64,000 nt of DNA, from contig CAJJIY010000003.1 of assembly GCA_905187695.1 (NCBI GenBank), positions 23,784 through 87,783 of the forward strand, given 5' to 3'. Source of the DNA: an uncultured Eubacteriales bacterium. Its GTDB lineage: Bacteria > Bacillota > Clostridia > Oscillospirales > CAG-272. The position numbers and the translations under genes are program-made. The notes beneath the pieces were generated by a model that was not told the origin of the DNA, did not search any database, and saw only the letters and a list, made by a program, of their open reading frames with translations. This document shows positions 26,205 through 35,004 of the stretch, in pieces (position 1 is the stretch's first letter; each line of letters begins with the position of its first letter).

Positions 26205-27494
26205 TCAACGACCCTTTTTCACCTTTGTCAGCGCACTGCCGATTGTCTTGAGCAGGGTGGCATTGGCGGTCGGATCGGAAAGCGTCACGCTTTTTCCGTC
26301 CGTATCCGAGAAATTCTGCGGGTCAAGAAACGCCACCCGGATCAGTGCTTCACAGCCGGAAAAAGCCGTGCCGCCAAGATATTCAAGCGTAGCGGGGAAA
26401 GTCACATTAGTAAGCGCCGTGCAATCCTTGAAGGCCGCACTGCCGACCGTGGTCAGGCCGGCGGGCAGGACGAGCGCGATTAACCCCGAGCATCCGGCAA
26501 AAGCACCGTTTGAAATTTCGGTGAGTGTGGCCGGGAACGCGATCTGCGTCAGTGCCGTACAGCCCGAAAAAGCATAGGCCGGGATTCTTGTCAGACCTTC
26601 CGGCAGGGTGACGGCCGCCAGAGACCGGCAACCGGCAAAAGCATAGGAAACAATAATTTTTGTACTCTCATCAAAGACCAGCCGGGTCAGTTTTTCTTTG
26701 TCGGCCGGGCCGAGCGCCACCAGATAGGGGGCGTCTTCTGTGCCGAGATAGCGGACTCCGTCCTTTTCCACACCCGAAAGTGCGTCACAGCCGGAAAGGG
26801 CATCGTCTTCAATGCCGGTCAGCGACCGGGGCAGCGTCAGCGCGGTCAGTTTTTCGCATCCGGCAAAACATTCGCTTTCAATGATTGAAAGAAGGGGCGG
26901 CAGCGCGGCGCTTCCCAAAAGCGGGCACATCGAAAAAGCCGCTTTTCCGATCCGGGTGCATTCGCTCTTTTCGCTAAAAGTTACCGATGTGAGATTTTTG
27001 CAGTTGAAAAAGGCGCGGGCACCCACTTCACGCACACAATCCGGGAAAGAAACGGTGATCAGTTGGGTGTTGTTTTCAAAGGCCCCGTCCGAAACGCCCA
27101 GCACCGGCAGATTTTTATAGGTGGCCGGAACGGTTACATAAGCCGCGCTGCAGTTGCCCATGCCGGTTATGGTGTAACCGCTTGTCCCGTCCGGCAGAGT
27201 CACCGGTTCATAGACCAGATACTGCTCGTCGTATTTGGGCAGGCCGCACATTTTGCAGATGTTGTTTTCGTACTGATGTCCGATTCTGTATTCTTCGCTG
27301 ACCAGTTCTTTGCCGCATTGCGTACATTCGCGGTGACGAAGACCTTTTTGCTGGCAGGTGGCCGCTTTATCAATGATCCAGTTGCTTTCGGTGTGTTCGT
27401 GTCCGGACAGTTGCTCGTCCCCGCAGGACGCAAAAAAAAGCGGCAGACAGATGCAGATACAAAGAAGAAAAGCACATGACAGGATTTTTTTCAT
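26205..27494 (-). CDS. BspA-like leucine-rich-repeat surface lipoprotein
   Basis: The ATG at 27494 follows AAAGGAG. The 429-residue product has a lipoprotein signal (KKILSCAFLL... LFFAS before Cys24). A cysteine-rich stretch with C-x-QKGLRHRECTQCG and CKMCG follows, then from about residue 110 eight or more LRR_5/BspA repeats of the form F-x-GCxxLxxVxLPxxLTxIxxxAFxGC. It is exported and lipid-anchored. BspA-like repeats commonly mediate adhesion in gut bacteria. It has its own consensus promoter on the minus strand. Confidence 0.88.
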   Translation of the reverse strand: MKKILSCAFLLCICICLPLFFASCGDEQLSGHEHTESNWIIDKAATCQQKGLRHRECTQCGKELVSEEYRIGHQYENNICKMCGLPKYDEQYLVYEPVTLPDGTSGYTITGMGNCSAAYVTVPATYKNLPVLGVSDGAFENNTQLITVSFPDCVREVGARAFFNCKNLTSVTFSEKSECTRIGKAAFSMCPLLGSAALPPLLSIIESECFAGCEKLTALTLPRSLTGIEDDALSGCDALSGVEKDGVRYLGTEDAPYLVALGPADKEKLTRLVFDESTKIIVSYAFAGCRSLAAVTLPEGLTRIPAYAFSGCTALTQIAFPATLTEISNGAFAGCSGLIALVLPAGLTTVGSAAFKDCTALTNVTFPATLEYLGGTAFSGCEALIRVAFLDPQNFSDTDGKSVTLSDPTANATLLKTIGSALTKVKKGR

Positions 27495-27539
27495 GAATTC
27501 TCCTTTCGGGTATCCGGCAGTCGGATATTCTACCCTTAT

Positions 27540-27568
27540 ATTATAATATCCGCACGGAAAAAAGTCAA
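27540..27568 (-). promoter_or_regulatory. Promoter of the LRR lipoprotein gene
   Basis: On the minus strand TTGACT (27563-27568), 17 bases, TATAAT (27540-27545). It lies 46 bases before the lipoprotein start. Confidence 0.85.
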
Positions 27569-27697
27569 CCCCGGCGCAGGGTTTCCTGTCTTCCTTCTTA
27601 TTCCGGACAAAAGAAAAAATGCCGGGCGCACCGGATATCAAACCCAAGGGAAAAATTCCCGGCGCCGGGAAAAAAAGCTGTTTTTTCATGGAAAATG

Positions 27698-27726
27698 TTG
27701 AAATATGTCAGAAAATGAGATATAAT
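27698..27726 (+). promoter_or_regulatory. Promoter of the 281-residue unknown gene
   Basis: TTGAAA (27698-27703), 17-base spacer, TATAAT (27721-27726), followed by AAGGAGGTGA and the ATG at 27755. Confidence 0.87.
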
Positions 27727-27754
27727 AAGAACGAACGGTAAAGGAGGTGAGCGC

Positions 27755-28600
27755 ATGGCAGAGAAGCCGAAAATGGAAGAGATCAAAGAATATATCGGGA
27801 GCAACGGATGTTCCGATACCGAACGGATGATCGAGGCTCATTTTTTGGGTCTCAGGTCCGCCCCGTCTCTTTCTCTTGAGGACAGCCCGAAAACGTGCGT
27901 CTGCCCTCTTCCTTTAACCATCCCGGAAGCGTTTTCAAATGAAAAAATCCTTATAAACCGTACCGATACGGTAAATTGGGGACTTTTTGATGTATTGGTC
28001 GGTTCGGTGCGGAACGAGGCGCAATACCGTCATTGCCTTGCGGAAAACTATTATTATGTCCCCGCGAAATATCTGACAGACCGGCAGGATCCGATCCGTT
28101 ATGTAGCCATGTATCATGCGTTGCGTTTCGGAGATCCCGGCATTCGTTATTACGGCAAAGTGATCCGGCGGGAATGCGTGCCGCGCCGGCAGGTGCCGTT
28201 TCCGGCCGCCCGTGCCAACGGCGAGGAGCCTTATGAAGTTTTCACGGTAAAAAGTTGGGAAGAACTGCCCCAAAAAATAAAGCCCTGCGGTCAGTCGGTA
28301 TATGAGCCGCGGTTCACCAATCTTTTCTTGCTTCTGAATGTGCCGCGCACTTATGCACTTTTTATGATCAGAAGTGCGGAACAGTATGAAATTTTAAAGG
28401 AGTTGCGCCGCGCGGCAGCCAATCCGGGACAGCTCGACGGTATCCGCCCGGTCGGCGCACGGCTGTGGGCACGGACCGCAGGCGGGTTCTTTGAACTGAC
28501 GGATCGGACAGGGCGACCGCTTTGCCGTGTTTCGCTGGCGGAATTCCGCCGTGCCCCCGCCCGCGTCCTGCGCCGGATCTTTTCGACCCTTTCCGAATGA
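27755..28600 (+). CDS. Uncharacterised 281-residue protein
   Basis: I do not recognise a family. The gene is certainly expressed-looking: consensus promoter, AAGGAGGTGA site and backbone-like codon use. The protein is soluble, has no signal peptide, and begins with a helical segment (MEEIKEYIGSNG). The middle is rich in aromatic and charged residues (LAENYYYVPAKYL, YVAMYHALRF, GIRYYGKVIRRECVPRR). The C-terminus is basic and alanine/arginine-rich. A glutamate/lysine/arginine-rich centre would be compatible with a nuclease-like fold, but that is only a guess. Its own stop codon provides the first A of the terminator arm into which the mobile element is inserted. Confidence 0.75.
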   Translation: MAEKPKMEEIKEYIGSNGCSDTERMIEAHFLGLRSAPSLSLEDSPKTCVCPLPLTIPEAFSNEKILINRTDTVNWGLFDVLVGSVRNEAQYRHCLAENYYYVPAKYLTDRQDPIRYVAMYHALRFGDPGIRYYGKVIRRECVPRRQVPFPAARANGEEPYEVFTVKSWEELPQKIKPCGQSVYEPRFTNLFLLLNVPRTYALFMIRSAEQYEILKELRRAAANPGQLDGIRPVGARLWARTAGGFFELTDRTGRPLCRVSLAEFRRAPARVLRRIFSTLSE

Positions 28601-28613
28601 AAAAAGCCGCCGG
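28600..28613. terminator. Left arm of a bidirectional terminator split by the mobile element
   Basis: AAAAAAGCCGCCGG here is the exact reverse complement of CCGGCGGCTTTTTT at 44957-44970. If the 16.3-kb element is removed the two arms form a 14-bp stem with a 16-base loop between the convergent 281-residue gene and the P-type ATPase gene. Confidence 0.85.
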
Positions 28614-28622
28614 GAAAGCGGA

Positions 28623-28640
28623 CTTCTCATAAGGATGTTA
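28623..28640. repeat. Left terminal inverted repeat of the element
   Basis: CTTCTCATAAGGATGTTA, identical in inverted form to 44930-44947. Joined around GA in the circular form it would make a 38-base perfect palindrome apart from the asymmetric GA core, a likely recombinase binding site. Confidence 0.87.
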
Positions 28641-28681
28641 GAAAATATCCAATGAAAAGCCGATTGAGAGTGCCTAACGAA

Positions 28682-28726
28682 GAAAATCCATCATGGACAG
28701 TAGGTCTGTGATGGATTTTCTTTTTT
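28682..28726 (+). terminator. Terminator-like hairpin at the left end of the element
   Basis: GAAAATCCATCA/TGATGGATTTTC arms (28682-28693, 28709-28720) are followed by T6. It would stop transcription entering the element from the host side. Confidence 0.8.
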
Positions 28727-28855
28727 CATCCTTCAAAATTTGCGTCGGGGGAAACAAAGAATAGGCGCGGTGAAAAAATATTTTTATTTTTGAAAAAAGT
28801 CTGGACTTCTGCAACCTTCTGTGGTATTGTTGTGTGCTAACAGGAGGTACAGCCT

Positions 28856-29119
28856 ATGAAAAGCATTATTAACGAACTGTGGCACGGTAACATCATTCCG
28901 CAAGAGGACAGCCGAACAAATTCCAATGAGATGAAGCAACTCCTCAACTATATGGCAAGACATCACGAGGATCTCGAAAAGAGCTTCACGGACAATCAGA
29001 AGGAAGCATTCGAAAAGTTCCACGATTGCTTCAGCGAGTACATGGGCCTCGCTGAAGCTGCCATATTCGAATATGCCTTCAAATTCGGAATTCAAATTGT
29101 CGTAAACGCTCTATTGTAA
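28856..29119 (+). CDS. DUF6809-like small protein
   Basis: An 87-residue protein, MKSIINELWHGNIIPQ at the start, then a helical acidic middle (LEKSFTDNQKEAFEKFHDCF) and an amphipathic end with YAFKFGIQI. This pattern matches the DUF6809 family of small helical proteins common in clostridial genomes and mobile elements; the function is unknown. AGGAGG lies 8 bases before the ATG. A TGnTATTGT extended -10 (around 28828) with TGGACT 17 bases upstream is a plausible promoter. It is transcribed convergently to the nine-gene operon. Confidence 0.78.
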   Translation: MKSIINELWHGNIIPQEDSRTNSNEMKQLLNYMARHHEDLEKSFTDNQKEAFEKFHDCFSEYMGLAEAAIFEYAFKFGIQIVVNALL

Positions 29120-29122
29120 AGC

Positions 29123-29168
29123 AAAAGCAAACCAACACGGATTACATAGTCTGTGTTGGCTTGCTTTT
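29123..29168. terminator. Bidirectional terminator between the small gene and the nine-gene operon
   Basis: Arms 29123-29138 and 29153-29168 pair over 16 positions with one A/C mismatch, and have A4 and T4 ends, so they can stop transcripts from both sides. Confidence 0.85.
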
Positions 29169-29184
29169 CTAATTTATACTTTGA

Positions 29185-30372
29185 TCAATCAATATTGCCC
29201 ATCAAATTCACGCAATCGATGATTGCTTTACCACAAAAATCGAGATTACCATATGCCGTATGCCTTTGAGCTATGATTATAATATCACTATTTTGTATTA
29301 CCACATTGACATCCATATTAGGAATATCTGAAATCATGTTCAGCGGAGAATTCACCTCATTAGCTAAAATACGATAGCCTTGATGTTGCAAATATTTGCA
29401 TAGTGTGATACCACTACTTTCTCTGCAATCCTCGCAGTTAGCTTTATAGCTAAGACCTAAAACGCCAATTATCTTCGAACTGTCTTCGCCAATCATCTGA
29501 ATTGCTTTTTTGGCGATATAAATGGGTTTATAGTTATTGGCATCACGAGATGCCTTGATAAGAGAGGCATCGTCTCCAAATCTTTCAATTAAAAAATATG
29601 GGTCTACAGCTATGCAATGACCGCCGACCCCACTTCCCGGTTGGAGAAGATTGCATCTTGGATGACGGTTAGCTATTTCAATCACTCGAAATGGATCAAC
29701 GCCTTCTCGATCACACATGATGGAAAGTTGGTTGACAAATGCAAGTTCGACATCTCGATGAGCATTTTGAGTAAGCTTAACAAATTCTGCCGTTGAAATA
29801 TCTGTTAATTCTTTTCTGCCAGTGTTAATAAAATCATATATTTCCTTCGCTTTTTGAGCTGCAATTGGCGTCTTGCCTCCAAGAACGCGCGAGTTCGTTG
29901 CAATTTCGTGGAATATATTGCCCGGTAAAATAGATTCGGGGCAATAGCAATATAAAAAATCAACGCTTTCAGGCACCAAACATCTTAAAAGCTTGTAAAA
30001 GTTTTTGTTTGAGCCTATCGGAACTGTGGATTCCAAAATCACAAGATCTCCGTTTTTGATATGAGGCGCGAGTTCTGTCAGTGCCTTTTCCACAAAAGAA
30101 TTGTCGGAAGAATAATCTGGATTTACGGGAGTTTGAACGGTGACGATGTATGTATCAGAATCAGTTATACTATCGGATACGAACAGTGTTTTTCCGAGAA
30201 CATCATCAAGCGTTGCATCAAGTTCCGGCTCGGTATATGAATACTTCTTTTGCGTTAAAGTGTTAATCAATGATGGATTTTTATCTACACCAAATACTGT
30301 TACACCCGACTTGGCAAATGCACAAGCAACGGGCAAACCAACATAGCCAAGACCTATTACGGATATATTCAT
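29185..30372 (-). CDS. wecC: UDP-N-acetylmannosamine dehydrogenase-like nucleotide-sugar dehydrogenase
   Basis: A 395-residue UDP-sugar 6-dehydrogenase. N-terminal Rossmann ISVIGLGYVGLPVACAFAKS, a VQTPV segment, ESTVPIGS, the YCPESILPGN motif, a helix-breaking FVKLTQNAHRDV, the catalytic-cysteine loop GSGVGGHCIAVDPYFL, and a C-terminal NAD-like half. With the 2-epimerase upstream it would convert UDP-GlcNAc by way of UDP-ManNAc to UDP-ManNAcA. It is the last gene of the nine-gene operon and overlaps the epimerase by 4 bases. Confidence 0.9.
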   Translation of the reverse strand: MNISVIGLGYVGLPVACAFAKSGVTVFGVDKNPSLINTLTQKKYSYTEPELDATLDDVLGKTLFVSDSITDSDTYIVTVQTPVNPDYSSDNSFVEKALTELAPHIKNGDLVILESTVPIGSNKNFYKLLRCLVPESVDFLYCYCPESILPGNIFHEIATNSRVLGGKTPIAAQKAKEIYDFINTGRKELTDISTAEFVKLTQNAHRDVELAFVNQLSIMCDREGVDPFRVIEIANRHPRCNLLQPGSGVGGHCIAVDPYFLIERFGDDASLIKASRDANNYKPIYIAKKAIQMIGEDSSKIIGVLGLSYKANCEDCRESSGITLCKYLQHQGYRILANEVNSPLNMISDIPNMDVNVVIQNSDIIIIAQRHTAYGNLDFCGKAIIDCVNLMGNID

Positions 30373-31421
30373 GATTCACCTTCTTTCAAAATTACTTGCA
30401 CGATTTGCTGCGCCGCATCTCCCTTGCCGTAATAATCAACATCCATATGTGTGGTTTGACGGCTTAGAAGTGATTTGAATTTACAGCAAAACTCTTCCGT
30501 CGGAGAAACAAGCTCCATAAAATCAAAGTTCGCTTTCCGTTCACTGACTTTACGAACTATCAACAGCTTTTTGGCGTTCAAAATACACTCTTCCTGGACT
30601 CCGCCGCTATCGGATATAACAATCTCAGATGCAAGAAGCTGCTTGTAAAATTCATCCGAAGGAAGCGGGTTGCAAAGAACAACATTTGCGATACTGCCGA
30701 GGTATTTTTGTGCAAGCTTAGTTATAACTGGGTTAGGATGTACTGGGAAAAGCCAATTGTAATCAGGATAGTCCTTCGCAAGCTCGGAGATCTGACCTAA
30801 GATTTTTTTGAGGTACGGAAGGTTCTCTCGCCTATGTAAAGTAATCAAAACCTGCTTCTTAACAGTGGATACAAAAGGTTTGTTTTGTGTTCTATAATCA
30901 ACAAATGTGTTTCCCACAACGTGAATACCGTTATCGGAAAAACCTTCTGCTAACAAATTGCGTTTTTCGTCTTCTGATGGACAAAAATGCAATGACGTCA
31001 TCACAGATATCATACGGCGAAAGCTTTCTTCAGGATAAGGATTGCTTAAATCATATGTACGCATTCCGGCTTCAACGTGATAGACGGGAATTTGCCTCAT
31101 GAATCCATATTCCGCTCCTGCCAAAGCACTTAATGTATCGCCTTGAACAATCACGGCAAAATAGATGTTTTTTCCAAGAGCTGTATTCATTTGACTGAGC
31201 ATCGCCGCTTTAGTATCTATCAAATCTTTGTATTGGCCACAGATGCACAATCTGTAATCAGGCTTAATATCTTCTGTGGTGAGCAGATCGTCGAGGATTG
31301 CATCGTGCTGATTTGTGTTCAACAAATCATAGGGTATATTGTGATGCTTTAATTCCCTCATAACAGGGATCAATTTAATTGCTTCTGGACGCGTACCGAA
31401 AACAACGAGTATTTTGTTCAT
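30369..31421 (-). CDS. wecB: UDP-N-acetylglucosamine 2-epimerase (non-hydrolysing)
   Basis: A 350-residue GT-B-fold epimerase. VVFGTRPEAIKLIPVMREL is the hallmark N-terminus; QHDAILDDLL, VQGDTLSALAGAEYGF, HVEAGMRTYD, LITLHRREN and SDSGGVQEECI follow in order. It makes UDP-ManNAc. The overlap with both neighbours (ATGA type) shows coupled translation. Confidence 0.92.
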   Translation of the reverse strand: MNKILVVFGTRPEAIKLIPVMRELKHHNIPYDLLNTNQHDAILDDLLTTEDIKPDYRLCICGQYKDLIDTKAAMLSQMNTALGKNIYFAVIVQGDTLSALAGAEYGFMRQIPVYHVEAGMRTYDLSNPYPEESFRRMISVMTSLHFCPSEDEKRNLLAEGFSDNGIHVVGNTFVDYRTQNKPFVSTVKKQVLITLHRRENLPYLKKILGQISELAKDYPDYNWLFPVHPNPVITKLAQKYLGSIANVVLCNPLPSDEFYKQLLASEIVISDSGGVQEECILNAKKLLIVRKVSERKANFDFMELVSPTEEFCCKFKSLLSRQTTHMDVDYYGKGDAAQQIVQVILKEGES

Positions 31422-32545
31422 AGTAATTCCCTAATAAGTCTTTTTTGCTCGTGTGCCTCGGATAAGTAATCGACACTTCGAATTGCTTTTCTTGCTTGCA
31501 CACTATAATAATCATGGGCTGTACAAAGCTCTATTAACTTTGATAAAAACGCTTCATGGTTTAAAACAAAGCTGATACCTTCGCCATCCGTTACATACTG
31601 CTTTACACATTCGAGATGATCAAAAACAACAGTAGGAAGGCCACCTGCCATTCCTTCAAAAATACCTCTGCCATACGTTTCCCAATTGGAAACAGAAATA
31701 TTGATATGTGCTCTGGCTATGAGTGCGGCAAGTTCTTTTTGCGGTAGAACACCGTGAAAAATTACTTTTTCGGATAATCCGTTAGCTGTAATATAAGTAT
31801 GGCAGTCCGAAAGAACAGAATCATTTTGATAGCTACCGGCAAGATGTAATCGTACGTCTATTGCGTGTTCAGATAACTCCTTAAGCAAAACAATAGCTTC
31901 TTTCGTGTTCTTTTGCTCCTTAATGGATGCAATATAAAGTAATTCGATTGGAAAATGTGTTTGTTTTACGACAGGCTTAATATAAGATGAATAACCCCTT
32001 GGAATAACCTTGATCTTGTTTTCATCAATTCCAAAAACACGAATCATATCCTGTTTTTCCGAATCACTCGGAGTTAAGATCTTGCCTGCGGAACAAAGAG
32101 CGCTGCACTCTTCTGCTATGTATTCATCAGGAGGATATTCTCCCGAGCGCTTATACGATGGAGAAAGATACATTGGAAACAGAACAATCTTGCTTCTTTC
32201 TTCTGCCGACAACCGTTCGATTCCAAAGGCTTTGCTGCAATGAGTTATAATAACCGTGTCATATGCAGCAATCTCTTTTCTCAGGCGTGAAAATAACTGC
32301 TCCTTGTTTGCGAGTCTGCGAGCAAACTTGTCGCTTAAATGATGCTCGTATGTTTCAAAAGAAACCTTTCGAACGCCCTCGATGACTTCAAATCCCTTGC
32401 GAGGTGTTCGGGTGAAAATAACATCTAAAATACAGTTGTATTTTAATGCCTGAATTAAGCTATATATTAAAATGCTTCCGCCGTCGGTATCATCACCAAA
32501 GCTTGGGAATTTACCCGTAAAAAGCAGTACCTTTTTTAATTCCAT
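31418..32545 (-). CDS. GT4-like glycosyltransferase A
   Basis: A 375-residue GT-B protein. The N-terminus KVLLFTGKFPSFGDDTDGGS resembles GT4 acceptor domains, the linker has a LLYIASIKEQKNTKEAI donor-domain start, and WETYGRGIFEGMAGG supplies the E-x7-E nucleotide-sugar motif. No signal peptide or membrane segment. Donor and acceptor unknown; UDP-ManNAcA from the operon is a natural candidate donor. It overlaps both neighbours. Confidence 0.83.
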   Translation of the reverse strand: MELKKVLLFTGKFPSFGDDTDGGSILIYSLIQALKYNCILDVIFTRTPRKGFEVIEGVRKVSFETYEHHLSDKFARRLANKEQLFSRLRKEIAAYDTVIITHCSKAFGIERLSAEERSKIVLFPMYLSPSYKRSGEYPPDEYIAEECSALCSAGKILTPSDSEKQDMIRVFGIDENKIKVIPRGYSSYIKPVVKQTHFPIELLYIASIKEQKNTKEAIVLLKELSEHAIDVRLHLAGSYQNDSVLSDCHTYITANGLSEKVIFHGVLPQKELAALIARAHINISVSNWETYGRGIFEGMAGGLPTVVFDHLECVKQYVTDGEGISFVLNHEAFLSKLIELCTAHDYYSVQARKAIRSVDYLSEAHEQKRLIRELL

Positions 32546-33630
32546 AACAAAATATATTCCTCAAAAATTCGATCGAAAGAATACATAGTGATGTATTTTT
32601 CCGTATTTTGAATCAAAAGTTGTTTTTTGTTCAGCAGAGTATCAACAGCAACTGCCATCTCTTCTTCCGTATTAACGAGTGCGCCGTTCTCAGCACCGAT
32701 ATATTCGCTGACAGCTCCGCAATTTGTAACAACTACAGGAACACCCGAACAGATAGATTCGAGCAGACTTCTTCCCATGCCTTCCGTGTGTATATAGCTT
32801 CCGCCCGGCACAGCCTTTTCGAGATCTGTGCTTGCCTGTGCATAAACATCCGCCGCCGCAATCAAAGCAACCGCATCCTTTTGCGCAAGATTGCCGAGAA
32901 AACGAATAGAATAAGGTTGGCTGTTAGCAAGCTCCTTCATCTCTGCTTCAAGCGGTCCATCACCTGCCAAAAGCAAAGTTACCGTGGCATTACATTTTGC
33001 GAGAGAGCGAATCAAAAAATCAGTTCTTTTATATGGAACAAATCTTGCGCAGCTGACACACAAATAGTCGGACGGTCCAATGCCATATTGTTTGCGAGTA
33101 TCAGAGCGTTTTGCAATCGCTTCACGAATTGTGTAAGGATCAATTCCACCAGCCACATGACGAAGAATAGATTGTTTGATGCCGAACTCAAGCAGCCTCC
33201 TGTCGGTAAAGTCACTATTGGTAATTAGATAATCAATTGTGTTGTTGATTGCTTCACGCCAATACGCTTTCCTTTCGGCATAAACGGGTATATCAATGGT
33301 AAGCGGTGATTGAATAATCTCGTTACCGCCTGTGCGATAGGTCATTATGGCCGAGGGGAGCAATTCCCGAATGCGGTGCAATTTCTCAATCCAACGACCG
33401 CTATTAAAGAACAATACAGTTTTGTCGTTCTTGAATTTTGGTAAAAAGTCTTCAAGAGTAATATGTTTGATATATTGATAATCGGTATTTAACAAGATGT
33501 CTTTCCCATCAAGACGAGAAATGATATGTAATTCGTATTTGTTCTTGAAATACTGTGCGAAATAATGCGCGTGTGTTTCCATACCGCCTATTAACGGTGG
33601 AAGCCTGTCCGCAAAAAGGATTATTTTCAT
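32536..33630 (-). CDS. GT4-like glycosyltransferase B
   Basis: A 364-residue GT-B enzyme starting MKIILFADRLPPLIGGMETH, the classical GT4 opening with the GGME loop. The donor domain shows CARFVPYKRTDFLIRSLAK, LLAGDGPLEAEMKEL and TEGMGRSLLESICSGVPVV (E-x7-E). I start at 33630, overlapping the stop of the HAD gene (ATGA); a longer frame adds 26 residues from inside the HAD gene. Two different GT4 enzymes in one operon suggest at least a disaccharide modification. Confidence 0.86.
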   Translation of the reverse strand: MKIILFADRLPPLIGGMETHAHYFAQYFKNKYELHIISRLDGKDILLNTDYQYIKHITLEDFLPKFKNDKTVLFFNSGRWIEKLHRIRELLPSAIMTYRTGGNEIIQSPLTIDIPVYAERKAYWREAINNTIDYLITNSDFTDRRLLEFGIKQSILRHVAGGIDPYTIREAIAKRSDTRKQYGIGPSDYLCVSCARFVPYKRTDFLIRSLAKCNATVTLLLAGDGPLEAEMKELANSQPYSIRFLGNLAQKDAVALIAAADVYAQASTDLEKAVPGGSYIHTEGMGRSLLESICSGVPVVVTNCGAVSEYIGAENGALVNTEEEMAVAVDTLLNKKQLLIQNTEKYITMYSFDRIFEEYILLWN

Positions 33631-34301
33631 AATATCTCCAATTTTCTGAGTGCTACAGAGATTCCGTCCTCTCCGGCAGTCGTTGTAGTGATTGTGGCAA
33701 CGGCGCAAACCTCTTTGGGCGCGCCTCCCATTGCTACGGAAATATCGGCACTCTTGAGCATCTCTATATCGTTATATCCATCGCCAAAAGCGATTATGTT
33801 TTTTGTGGAAATACCCAATTCGCGGCATACGATACCAAGTCCGTTGGGTTTAGTAATATTTTTAGGTGTAATGTCTATGTTGCCGCTTTGCTCCCATATA
33901 TACGATTGGTATGCATCGTTAACAACAAATCGCTCCTTCGCACAAGGCAACTCCAAAGCATAAATTGTTCCGTCATAAGAATAATCAACCACAGAAACAC
34001 CGCACGTCTTTGCTTGATGCTTAATATCTGCGACTATATTTGGGTGGAGAGGTTGCGAAAATACGACACAATCTCCTATTTTTACGAGTCCGCCATTCAT
34101 TAAAACGAGAAAGTCAAATTGAAATTGAGCGAGAATCGGCGCAAGCATTTCCTCGGTACGCAATGTGGAAAGCCCGAGAATATAACCTTTTTCTCTCAAT
34201 GCGTTCAAATCGGAAAGGACTTGATTCGAAATGAAAATACCGCGCTTTGTTTCAATCAATGTGTTTCCTACGTCAAATACGATTAGCTTTTTGTTTCTCA
34301 T
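33627..34301 (-). CDS. HAD-superfamily (Cof-like) hydrolase A
   Basis: A 224-residue HAD protein of the Cof/SPP (type IIB cap) kind. Motif I reads VFDVGNTLIE, motif II is LSTLRTEEML, and the last motifs are IIAFGDGYNDIEMLKSADIS with SVAMGGAP. In motif I the second aspartate of DxD is glycine (DVG), so the usual acid/base is absent; some HAD phosphatases tolerate this, others have shifted chemistry. It is probably a sugar-phosphate or nucleotide-sugar phosphatase of the same pathway. Confidence 0.8.
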   Translation of the reverse strand: MRNKKLIVFDVGNTLIETKRGIFISNQVLSDLNALREKGYILGLSTLRTEEMLAPILAQFQFDFLVLMNGGLVKIGDCVVFSQPLHPNIVADIKHQAKTCGVSVVDYSYDGTIYALELPCAKERFVVNDAYQSYIWEQSGNIDITPKNITKPNGLGIVCRELGISTKNIIAFGDGYNDIEMLKSADISVAMGGAPKEVCAVATITTTTAGEDGISVALRKLEIL

Positions 34302-35004
34302 AGTACTGCTTCAAATTCAAAAATTCAATGTTGTTTTTATTTGCGTATGAGATAAGCTCTCCGAGAAAATCCGCCACACCATATGCATTGTTACGTAACT
34401 TACGAGCGTCTTCTGCAGAAAGCATACTGTATCGGGTTGCCGACATAGAATCCTTCAAACGGCGTATTGTTGAAAAATCACAGGAATTTAATACAAGGTG
34501 AATTGGATGAAAATTAAACACATAGACAGCATCTCTATGCATCCTTTTCAAAATATCGTCAAGCCTTGGTACTCCGTGATACTTTAAATATCCTCCGTCT
34601 TCAAAGAAAATAGGTATCTGCAAAATACCGCATCTATCCCAAAATGGAGCAATGCTTACAAGATCTGTGCAAATATTTGATGCATAGGAAAAGCCACGAT
34701 TGGCGAATTCCTCCTCAATGTCGTTAGAAGAATAATATTTATGGCATCTGAATCCAACGGCATCCCCGTAAAATTGTTCAATGGTGGAAAAAACCTCGCT
34801 CATGGAACCACCATGCGTGCTTTGAGCGCAAAAATTAGGGTGAGGTTCAGTCTCCCACCAAGTATTCTCGCACACTGCTTTATCAAGATATTCCGACCTT
34901 CCCGTCATGAAAATTGTAAGGGGGAGTTCTTTTAACGGACGGTATGCAATATCCAAAAAATCATCACTGACAAAATCCACATCCGAGGTTAAAATAAAAG
35001 TCAT
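34273..35004 (-). CDS. Polysaccharide-deacetylase-like protein (WbmS-like)
   Basis: A 243-residue protein. ILTSDVDFVSDDF near the start resembles the DD-motif of NodB-fold deacetylases; TIFMTGRSE, EPHPNFCAQSTHGG (a metal-type histidine), VGFRCHKYY and VFNFHPIHLVLNS follow in the expected order. The same pattern is found in WbmS-type deacetylases of surface-glycan loci. It would remove an acetyl or similar group from a sugar. It overlaps the HAD gene by 29 bases and the radical SAM gene by 4. Confidence 0.68.
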   Translation of the reverse strand: MTFILTSDVDFVSDDFLDIAYRPLKELPLTIFMTGRSEYLDKAVCENTWWETEPHPNFCAQSTHGGSMSEVFSTIEQFYGDAVGFRCHKYYSSNDIEEEFANRGFSYASNICTDLVSIAPFWDRCGILQIPIFFEDGGYLKYHGVPRLDDILKRMHRDAVYVFNFHPIHLVLNSCDFSTIRRLKDSMSATRYSMLSAEDARKLRNNAYGVADFLGELISYANKNNIEFLNLKQYYEKQKANRI

